Source of the DNA: Streptomyces aureocirculatus
GTDB taxonomy: Bacteria; Actinomycetota; Actinomycetes; Streptomycetales; Streptomycetaceae
Assembly: GCF_000720475.1 (NCBI RefSeq)
Contig: NZ_JOAP01000020.1
Location: 62,001 to 126,000, forward strand
DNA length: 64,000 nucleotides
Direction of reading: 5' to 3'
The position numbers and the translations under genes are program-made. Below are positions 58,307 through 64,000 of the stretch, in pieces (position 1 is the first letter of the stretch; every line of letters starts with the position of its first letter). The notes beneath the pieces are model-generated. The model made no database searches. It worked only from the letters and a program-made list of their open reading frames with translations, and was not told the DNA's origin.

Positions 58307-58663
58307 ATGGACATACACGACGCGCACACAACGCCGGGGCAACACCACGATCCTCCGGAAACCGGGGAGTTGCCGGCACCGTGCCCGCATGCACGCAGTT
58401 ACCGCATCCAAAGCCACACCGTGGTCGAGTTCCACGGGATCGTCGACATCAGCACGGTTCCCCAAATCCAGATGCACACCGATGCCGCCTCCGCCCGAGA
58501 AGGCGCCCGGATGATCGTCGATCTACGGCCGGTGGAATTCCTCGACTGCGCGACCCTCGGCCTGTTGCGCCAGCCGCTGTCGCCTGGACACTCGGACCGA
58601 CGGAACACCTTGACATGGCTCATCTTCCCAGCCCAGAAGACACCTTCCTGGTACTTCCCATAA
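58307..58663 (+). CDS. STAS-domain anti-sigma-factor antagonist, C-terminally divergent
   Basis: A 118-residue protein. Its core, VVEFHGIVDISTVPQIQMHT, DAASAREGARMIVDLRPVEF and LDCATLGLLRQ, is a STAS domain of the SpoIIAA/RsbV group; the Ser/Cys position usually phosphorylated reads LDCATLG, with Cys-Ala-Thr where many have D-(S/C)-S/T. After LLRQ the sequence (PLSPGHSDRRNTLTWLIFPA) no longer matches the last two helices, so the end may be frameshifted or truncated. GGGAG lies six bases before the ATG. It probably bound an anti-sigma ATPase. Confidence 0.72.
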   Translation: MDIHDAHTTPGQHHDPPETGELPAPCPHARSYRIQSHTVVEFHGIVDISTVPQIQMHTDAASAREGARMIVDLRPVEFLDCATLGLLRQPLSPGHSDRRNTLTWLIFPAQKTPSWYFP

Positions 58664-58694
58664 TCCGGACACGGTCCCAAGTGAATCGCGCAGG

Positions 58695-58883
58695 CTATAG
58701 GTCCCTTTCTATGAATCCCCGGAGGAAGGTGTTCCACGAGACGCAGCCGAATTCGATCACGACGGTTGGCTTCTTCGAATCACGAACCTTGCCAGCCCCT
58801 TGCGGGGCATCCGTGGCTACCTCGACACACTCGCAACTTTGGTTGCAGTAGGTAGAACGAATGAAACCTTGTTGCGGCAGCAT
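58695..58883 (-). CDS. Lone DUF397 protein
   Basis: A 62-residue protein of normal DUF397 length: FIRSTYCNQSCECVEVATDA, GKVRDSKKPTVVIEFGCVSW and NTFLRGFIERDL. The first Trp and the KSS stretch are altered (FIRSTY). GGAGG lies seven bases before ATG 58883, supporting expression. Unlike the DUF397 gene at 11775 it has no neighbouring XRE regulator; it is convergent with the STAS gene. It may have lost its partner or act with the distant one. Confidence 0.78.
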   Translation of the reverse strand: MLPQQGFIRSTYCNQSCECVEVATDAPQGAGKVRDSKKPTVVIEFGCVSWNTFLRGFIERDL

Positions 58884-59214
58884 GCGCGGCCTCCGCTCCT
58901 CATCGGCATCCCAGGCTAGGTACGCCTACCGTCGACATGCTCGCAGAAAATGGGCCTTCAGGGGACGCCGATAACGTCGATGGTTCTCGGTCGGCCGCGT
59001 GTGATTGATGGCGCGAATGATGCTCAAGTGGTTGAGGACATGGGCTGGCTCGTTGGTGCAGTTGAATGTGAAGTGACCGGTGTTTCCGAGGGGTGATGCT
59101 TTTCGAGCGTTCCCCCTAAGAGGGATAGGTTGCACCCCCGGCGGACCAGGGTAGGGAATTCCGTGCACTGGCGGTTACGGAAGTGCTGTGGCCATCGACG
59201 GGGGTAGATCAGAT
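58884..59214. other. Promoter region of the Bell-like/NLR operon
   Basis: No gene is supported here. It is less GC-rich than the rest of the window, holds AT-rich segments (TGATTGATGGCGCGAATGAT) and a GGGGG leader just before the operon. A minus-strand open frame (58926-59168) has neither a ribosome-binding site nor chromosome-like codon use. It presumably carries divergent promoters for the DUF397 and NLR genes. Confidence 0.4.
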
Positions 59215-59595
59215 ATGGATCTCAGCGATGTCTCGGCCCTCGTGGCGGCTGTCGCTGCCACGGGAGCCATTCAGGGATTGAGCGAGGACTCGGCCCGGTC
59301 GGTGGTAGGGGGGATACGTCAACGCCTTCGGGAGGCCTTCAGTCGCGATGCGGAGTCGACAGATGCGCTGAACCGAGCGTGCCAGGGACCCGGAAACGAG
59401 CAGGTCCAAGCCCTGGCTGCGGCCGTCGGCCGCCGGATGGCGGAGGACTCGGGGTTCGCGGCGGAGATGATCCGGTGGACAGGTGAACACCACAGGACAC
59501 AGAGTGGGCAAGCACGGCAGATCACCCACGCAGGGCGGGATGCCTACGTCTCCGGCCGGGATTTGACGATCAACCCGGTCCGTGACGTCGGATGA
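59215..59595 (+). CDS. Small helical protein with C-terminal amyloid-type motif (Bell-like effector candidate)
   Basis: A 126-residue protein from ATG 59215 (GGGGG ten bases upstream; GTG 59188 adds nine residues). The N-terminal 100 residues are predicted helical and open with a hydrophobic helix, VSALVAAVAATGAIQG. The end reads ITHAGRDAYVSGRDLTINP. The next gene, an NLR, carries AARDGFVAGRDLHVHLG near its N-terminus, so both share the pattern RD-x-x-V-x-GRDL. In bacteria, adjacent genes with matching short motifs at effector C-terminus and NLR N-terminus are amyloid-signalling pairs, and the effectors carry a Bell domain thought to kill by membrane damage. Bell assignment is inference. The stop overlaps the NLR start (ATGA). 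Confidence 0.72.
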   Translation: MDLSDVSALVAAVAATGAIQGLSEDSARSVVGGIRQRLREAFSRDAESTDALNRACQGPGNEQVQALAAAVGRRMAEDSGFAAEMIRWTGEHHRTQSGQARQITHAGRDAYVSGRDLTINPVRDVG

Positions 59596-61871
59596 CGGAT
59601 GAAGGAGATGATCGCCGACAGCAGCAGGAACTATCGGCCGCACGCGACGGCTTCGTGGCGGGTCGGGATCTGCATGTTCATCTCGGCCGGGGCGGCGAGG
59701 CAGGCGACGACGAGCCCCACCGTGACGCGCCTTCAGTCCTTATGCCGCCCCTAGGTCGGCTACCGTCACGAGTTCACGGCCGGGATGCTCTGCTAGGTCT
59801 TCTGCAGCACAAGCTGAACGGCCCTGACCCGTTTGTCCACCTACTGTCGGGGCTGGGCGGAGTCGGAAAGTCGACGGTAGCACTACAGATCGCTGTGCAC
59901 GCCCGTGCCCAGGGCCGACTTGTGTGGTGGGTCTATGCCGCGAACGCCTCGACGTTAGTGCCCTCCCTGCTCGCTCTGGCCGAGACACTGGGTGCGGGCA
60001 CAGGGCAGGTGAAGGCAGCTCTTGCCGGTCGGCTGGATCCCTCTGACGTGCTGTGGCAGCAGTTGGAGATGCGCTCCGGCTGGCTGCTGGTTTTCGACAA
60101 TGCCGACGACCCAGCCGCGCTGGCTGTGTCGGGGCGTGTCGTGCGTGACGGCAACGGCTGGCTCAGACCGTCCGAGGCGGGCACGGTCCTGGTCACCAGC
60201 CGAGACAGGAACGCAAGCCGGTGGGGGACCCATGTGGTTATGCACAAGGTGTCCTGGCTGCGCGATGAGGACGGAGCTCGGGTATTGCTGGACCTGGCAC
60301 CGCACTGCGGTTCGGCGGCGCAAGCCCAGCGGCTGTCATCCCGCATGGGCGGCCTGCCCCTCGCCCTGCACCACGTTGGCTCCTATCTGTCCTCGCCGTT
60401 CGCGCCTGCGGAATCGTTCGCCGAATTCGGCGAGATGGTGAACGAGCGTTTCTCCACCGTGATGACCGATACGGCGCACGGAGGCGAGACGGTGACGGTG
60501 ACCGAGACCTGGGAGCATTCCCTGCAGCAGCTCGCGCGCCAGGGTGTACCGCAGGCGCGGTCACTGCTCGGCGTGTTGGCCAGGTTCGCCCCTGGTGTAC
60601 CCCTTCCTGCCCATCTTCTCCGCGAGTTGGTGCTCTCCGGCGCCTACCCGCAGCATCCGACCGACAGCGTCAGGAACGCACTGCAGGCACTGCACGACAT
60701 CGGGTTGCTTGAGGTCCATGACGCGGGCAGTTCGGCTCCGCAGGCCCGGGCCAGAGTTGTCGTCCTGCATCCCCTGGTCGCCGAGGTCTTCCGGCGGCGC
60801 ACCGACTGCTTTCCGAGTACCGCCCCCGGTATCGGGGTGACGACAGCGGTGCGCATCGCCCAGAACGCCCTTGCTACGGCAGCTTGCGGGGACCCGGAGG
60901 ACGCACGTGATTGGCCGAACTTCGCACAACTGACCGTCCATATCGAGGAACTCGCCACACTTACGGCGGCAGGCGAATCGTGCGCTCACGCGTTTCGCAA
61001 CCAGGTGTTGACGCAGTGCCGTTACCTGTACGCCGCCGGCCACTATTCGAGGGCCCGTGATCTGGCCGACCGTTCCTTGGTCTACTGGCAGACCCATCTG
61101 CCGGAGGATCACCCAGACGTACAAAACGCGCAGAACCGTCTTGGCGCGGCGCTTACAAAACTCAATGAGAACGCGCGGGCGAGGGATCTTTTCGAAGACG
61201 TGCTGGAAAAAAGGATCAGGACGCTTGCGGAGGATGATCCCGCTACGCTCTCAGTGCGCAACAATCTTGCCGTCGCCTTCAAAGGCATGGGGGACTACGA
61301 GACCGCGCGGAGCCTGCTCCTGGACCTCCGGCGGCGTCAGATTTCCGTAGTCGGGGCTGAGGATCTGCTCACGCTTAGAACAGAGAACAATCTTGCGAGC
61401 GTGCACATTCTGCTGGGCGAGTTCGAGGAAGCAAGTGATTTGCTCGCACATGTGCTCGAAAAACGTCGTTCACTACTCGGGCCGCAACACCCGGAAACAC
61501 TGGGGACAGCGTATTACCTGGGGCGGGCGCTGCACGGCCTGGCACGCTATGAAGAAGCCCATCGCAGCCTGTTGGACGCGCTCAAGGACTATGGGAGGGT
61601 GCTGGGAACGGAACACCCTGAAACGATGGTGGTGGCCCGCGACCTAGCCCGTGTCATCTGGGACATCGGAGACCAGGACTCGGCAATCGCGCTGCTGACC
61701 GAGGTGAGTGACCGTCAGGGCCCGCTGCTCGGTCAAGAGCACCCAGACTCTCGCGGCAGCGAGCGCCTCCTGGCGGAGTGGACCGGCCGCAATGCGAAGG
61801 CAGGTACCAAAACGGGCAAGACGCAAACCAGCCCGTCGGACCAGGATCATCGACCGACGTCACCGTTCTGA
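59592..61871 (+). CDS. NLR-type NB-ARC/TPR protein with N-terminal amyloid-type motif
   Basis: A 759-residue STAND protein. Residues 15-32 hold the SAARDGFVAGRDLHVHLG motif. The NB-ARC domain has Walker A SGLGGVGKST (86-95), Walker B GWLLVFDNADDP (163-174), VLVTSRDRN, and the GLPLAL block. From about residue 480, TPR units follow (YAAGHYSRARDLADRSLVYW, NNLAVAFKGMGDYETARSLL, YYLGRALHGLARYEEAHRSL). TPRs would sense a ligand, ATP-driven oligomerisation would cluster the motif, and this would template folding of the matching motif in the partner. A role in defence or programmed death is inferred. The ATG lies in an ATGA overlap, so both proteins are made together. Confidence 0.85.
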   Translation: MTDEGDDRRQQQELSAARDGFVAGRDLHVHLGRGGEAGDDEPHRDAPSVLMPPLGRLPSRVHGRDALLGLLQHKLNGPDPFVHLLSGLGGVGKSTVALQIAVHARAQGRLVWWVYAANASTLVPSLLALAETLGAGTGQVKAALAGRLDPSDVLWQQLEMRSGWLLVFDNADDPAALAVSGRVVRDGNGWLRPSEAGTVLVTSRDRNASRWGTHVVMHKVSWLRDEDGARVLLDLAPHCGSAAQAQRLSSRMGGLPLALHHVGSYLSSPFAPAESFAEFGEMVNERFSTVMTDTAHGGETVTVTETWEHSLQQLARQGVPQARSLLGVLARFAPGVPLPAHLLRELVLSGAYPQHPTDSVRNALQALHDIGLLEVHDAGSSAPQARARVVVLHPLVAEVFRRRTDCFPSTAPGIGVTTAVRIAQNALATAACGDPEDARDWPNFAQLTVHIEELATLTAAGESCAHAFRNQVLTQCRYLYAAGHYSRARDLADRSLVYWQTHLPEDHPDVQNAQNRLGAALTKLNENARARDLFEDVLEKRIRTLAEDDPATLSVRNNLAVAFKGMGDYETARSLLLDLRRRQISVVGAEDLLTLRTENNLASVHILLGEFEEASDLLAHVLEKRRSLLGPQHPETLGTAYYLGRALHGLARYEEAHRSLLDALKDYGRVLGTEHPETMVVARDLARVIWDIGDQDSAIALLTEVSDRQGPLLGQEHPDSRGSERLLAEWTGRNAKAGTKTGKTQTSPSDQDHRPTSPF

Positions 61872-61975
61872 GTTGACGGCAACTCTGGCGGCAACGACGG
61901 CACACACGCCCGTGATCGCTAACCTGAGCGACCGGAGCAGAGGCCTCGGGGCCACTCACAAGGTGGTGCCCGATC

Positions 61976-62017
61976 CTACGGATCAGAAGGTTGACGGTTC
62001 GAATCCTGCCGAGTGCA
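61976..62017 (+). other. 3' fragment of tRNA-Arg(ACG), probable attachment-site relic
   Basis: The sequence keeps the anticodon loop CTACGGA (ACG, 61976-61982), the 3' stem, the variable region, a T loop TTCGAAT with CCTGC stem, and an acceptor strand CGAGTGC plus discriminator A. The 5' half is absent, and the T stem (GACGG) no longer pairs fully. A 13-bp hairpin terminator follows ten bases later. This is how attL/attR ends of actinomycete integrative elements look. The intact tRNA is outside the window. Confidence 0.7.
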
Positions 62018-62026
62018 CAACAGGCA

Positions 62027-62057
62027 AGAGGCCCCAGGAGATCATCCTGGGGCCTCT
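62027..62057 (+). terminator. Hairpin terminator after the tRNA fragment
   Basis: AGAGGCCCCAGGA and TCCTGGGGCCTCT form a perfect 13-bp stem with loop GATCA, followed by GGTTTT. It is a typical tRNA-gene terminator, supporting origin of this segment from a tRNA locus. Confidence 0.8.
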
Positions 62058-62288
62058 GGTTTTGGCCGTACGGCGGCGAAGTGCAGCAACCGCGTCAGCC
62101 GGTACGGCCCATCGCTTCCGACAGCTTGCCGATCCCGTCTCGTACTTCCCTACGGCCTGGCCAGTGATGGCTTCGTCGGCATCAGCGAGCATCACCGCAG
62201 GGTCGGTCGCGCCCCGGCCCGGGTCATGTCCGGTTCCGCTAAGGGTGCGTGGCCGCAAAAGCCGGTGTGCGGGCGGACCGCGTACGAC

Positions 62289-62328
62289 GGAGAGCGCCCG
62301 GCTAGGAAATCTCAGCCGGGCGCTCTCC
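62289..62328. terminator. Strong hairpin with 15-bp perfect stem
   Basis: GGAGAGCGCCCGGCT and AGCCGGGCGCTCTCC enclose a ten-base loop AGGAAATCTC. No T tract follows. It lies in a 565-bp stretch (61872-62436) whose only other contents are the tRNA fragment and its terminator; it probably ended a gene now lost. Confidence 0.65.
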
Positions 62329-62436
62329 TGGCTTCGGCCCTCCCATGATTGCCTGACAGCACTCAGCAGCGATGGGGTGTGATGTCCCGGGCCGATGTTT
62401 CTCCTCGTGTCACTGCGACCCGCTCACCCAGGATGC

Positions 62437-62808
62437 TCAGCAGGGGAGAGTGGTCTTGCCGGCAGCGCCGGTGGCGCCGGTGGTGCCGTTCGCGAACATC
62501 GTGGCCGCGGTTCCATCGCCGCCGGGCTTACCCGGGCACACCGGGCTGGCCGCGCCACCGGCGCCGCCCGTGCCGCCCGTGTGGCCGCCCGTGACGACGG
62601 CGGCGCCGCCGTTGCCGGTGCCGCCGAGGCCACCGATACCACCGAGAACGCCAACGCCGTTGGCCCCGTTAGTGCCGGGGGCCCCGGCGGCGCTGTGGGC
62701 CCGGGCGCTGCCCGCACCCGGCTGGGCGGCGGCGAGAGCGGGCGTCACGGTAAGGCCGGCTACGGCGATCGTGGCGATCAGGAAGGTCCTGGCAGTGGTT
62801 GTGCGCAT
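62437..62808 (-). CDS. Secreted glycine-rich low-complexity protein
   Basis: A 123-residue exported protein. Residues 1-27 form a signal peptide (MRTTTARTFLIATIAVAGLT ending ALA-AA). The mature chain is a Gly/Ala/Asn repeat region (GTNGANGVGVLGGIGGLGGT, GNGGAAVVTGGHTGGTGGAG) reminiscent of PGRS or collagen-like sequences, and ends CPGKPGGDGTAATMFANGTT ... TTLPC with two cysteines. No ribosome-binding site is apparent before ATG 62808; a GTG at 62838 is in frame. It may be a surface or matrix peptide. Function unknown. Confidence 0.6.
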   Translation of the reverse strand: MRTTTARTFLIATIAVAGLTVTPALAAAQPGAGSARAHSAAGAPGTNGANGVGVLGGIGGLGGTGNGGAAVVTGGHTGGTGGAGGAASPVCPGKPGGDGTAATMFANGTTGATGAAGKTTLPC

Positions 62809-62980
62809 GGTACGCCAACAATGCTGCCTCGCCGGCACCCAACCGCGACACCGTGGAGTGACTGAGCTTTACAGGGAGGCCGTGAGTGCGGGCCTGCCTA
62901 CCTGTAGCGCCCTCCCAGTATTTTCCCCCGAGTAGCAGCAGAGACGGTGCACGCAGCGCCGTAAGAAAACGGGTCCACGC

Positions 62981-64000
62981 CTATGGCCGGTCGGTGAGGA
63001 CGAGTATGCAGGATTCCCCGGGCTCGACGGACACAGTGCGATCGGGGAGCGCGATGTCGATCGGGTCTCGGTCTGACTTTGGGACGGTGAGCCGCAGTTT
63101 TCCGGCGCCGAGTCGCAGCCGGACGCCCCAGTGTCCCTGGTAGCGGATCGCGAAGCTGTATTCGGACAGCTCGGGCAGCGGTGGGGGATCGAGGTGCAGC
63201 GTCCCATTACGGGTATCTAGTCCGGTCAGGCCTCGCTGAATCAGGTCCAGTGTGCCCGCCATGGCGCCGAGGCGGATGCCCTCGCCCGTGGTGCCGCCCT
63301 GAACGTCGGCGATGTCTCCGGCCAGTGCCTCCTGGATGTAGGTCCAGGCGTCGGAGCGGCGGGCGCGGGCCAGGATCCAGCCGTGGACGAGGCTGCTGAG
63401 GGTGGATCCGTGGCTGGTGCGGGACAGGTAGTAGTCGACGGTGCGCTGCCATGTGGCGTCGTCGAGCGTGTACCCCAACTGCGTGAACAGGCCGCGGAGC
63501 TCGGTCGGGGTGGCGAGCCCGGCCCAGAGCCGGGCGATCTGTGCCAGCATTTCGGCGCCTTCGGTGTGCAGGGCGGCGGTGGCGGTAGGTGAGCAGGGCA
63601 CGGGAAACCTCGGGGAAGTGCAGGTTGAGGTAGGGCAGAACGAGCAGTTCGTCCCAGAAGACATGGCCCCGGTAGGCCTCGCCGTGCAGTCCCCGGGCCG
63701 GTACGCCGACGTCCAGGTCCGCCGTGTGCGGGGAGAGGGTCTGCAGTACGTGGAAGAGGTGCAGCCGCAGCACCGGCCCCGCGCTCCGGGGAACGTCCAG
63801 TTCGGCGTTGCACCATAGCTGCCGCCAGGCCGTCCGGTGGGAGGTCAGCAGGGCGGTGGCGTCGGGCGCTCGGCGCACCCGGTCGACAGCGGCGTGCAGC
63901 GGGTCGCTGATCGCGGGGTCGCGGGAGGTGTGCAGTGCGACGGTCTTGTCGACGGTCACGGTCTGACCGTCGGTGAGCGAGAACCTCAGTCGTTGCACCG
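62981..64000 (-). pseudogene. Collapsed glycoside hydrolase family 65 gene
   Basis: Two frames on the minus strand carry parts of one GH65 enzyme (maltose/trehalose/kojibiose phosphorylase or hydrolase family). The right part (to about 63600) contains YRGHVFWDELLVLPYLNLHF and PEVSRALLTYRHRR. It is joined out of frame to ALHTEGAEMLAQIARLWAGL, and then TPTELRGLFTQLGYTLDDAT, VDYYLSRTSHGSTLSSLVHG, VQGGTTGEGIRLGAMAGTLD and a C-terminal beta domain ending ILVLTDRP. The segment that normally lies between RHRR and EGAEM, with the barrel core and catalytic Glu, is missing, and another gap seems to follow WAGLA. The N-terminus runs off the window. Confidence 0.8.

Noticed and set aside
58926..59168. 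An 80-residue minus-strand open frame
   Set aside because: No ribosome-binding site, unusual codon use and no recognisable family; it lies in a promoter region.
61976..62017. A complete tRNA gene
   Set aside because: The acceptor 5' strand, D arm and 5' half of the anticodon stem are missing, and the T stem has mismatches.

Overview
The window is about 64 kb of very GC-rich DNA, with G or C dominating third codon positions. It looks like a Streptomyces chromosome or a very close relative. Lineage markers are a chaplin-type cell-surface peptide, a WhiJ/Scr1-type regulator with its DUF397 partner and an anti-sigma-like ATPase, a CsnR-box-like operator upstream of a GH46 chitosanase, an RNase Sa orthologue, a GAF-ANTAR protein, and an aceB / MobA-like / IclR / allantoinase / allantoicase cluster arranged as in Streptomyces allantoin loci.

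Regions. (1) 1-18 kb: secreted hydrolases (TAP-like hydrolase, chitosanase, GH89), a Cmx-like efflux pump with its TetR gene and three related palindromes, an acyl-CoA-oxidase-like/hydrolase pair, a short divergent chaplin, a metallophosphoesterase, the WhiJ-like triad (its DUF397 protein carries a three-fold 60-bp repeat), assorted metabolic genes, and an orphan protein with an eCIS-core (DUF4157) HExxH domain. (2) 18-31 kb: a fused glycine/sarcosine-dimethylglycine methyltransferase for betaine synthesis; an aminotransferase - C39-like - flavin monooxygenase operon divergent from an HxlR regulator; a VWA membrane pair; a scar where an NRPS fragment meets a truncated monooxygenase; and a DrrAB-type exporter with a divergent TetR. 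(3) 31-36 kb: a HipA-like kinase gene, a SelW-like gene and a large membrane nSTAND1-WD40 ATPase. (4) 36-43 kb: malate synthase and allantoin catabolism, in which glyoxylate released from purine rings is condensed to malate; related 17-bp dyads precede aceB and allB. Two adjacent MITE-like elements follow allantoicase. (5) 43-55 kb: an SDR, RNase Sa, a NarL-type two-component system whose genes are separated by two related membrane-anchored proteins (the second frame-disrupted), a Gfo/Idh/MocA dehydrogenase, an MpaB-type oxygenase, a polyprenyl synthase with a repeat insertion, and TerC.

(6) 55-64 kb is accessory and partly decayed: an ISL3 transposase relic, GAF-ANTAR, GrpB, STAS and lone DUF397 proteins, a collapsed GH65 gene, and a 3' fragment of tRNA-Arg(ACG) followed by a hairpin, which looks like an attachment-site relic. 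Here lies the most interesting candidate: a small helical protein (59215-59595) overlapping by ATGA an NB-ARC/TPR NLR protein (59592-61871). The small protein ends, and the NLR begins, with the same short GRD-x-V-x-GRD-L motif. This is the architecture expected of a bacterial amyloid-signalling NLR/effector (Bell-like) pair, a possible cell-death or phage-defence module.
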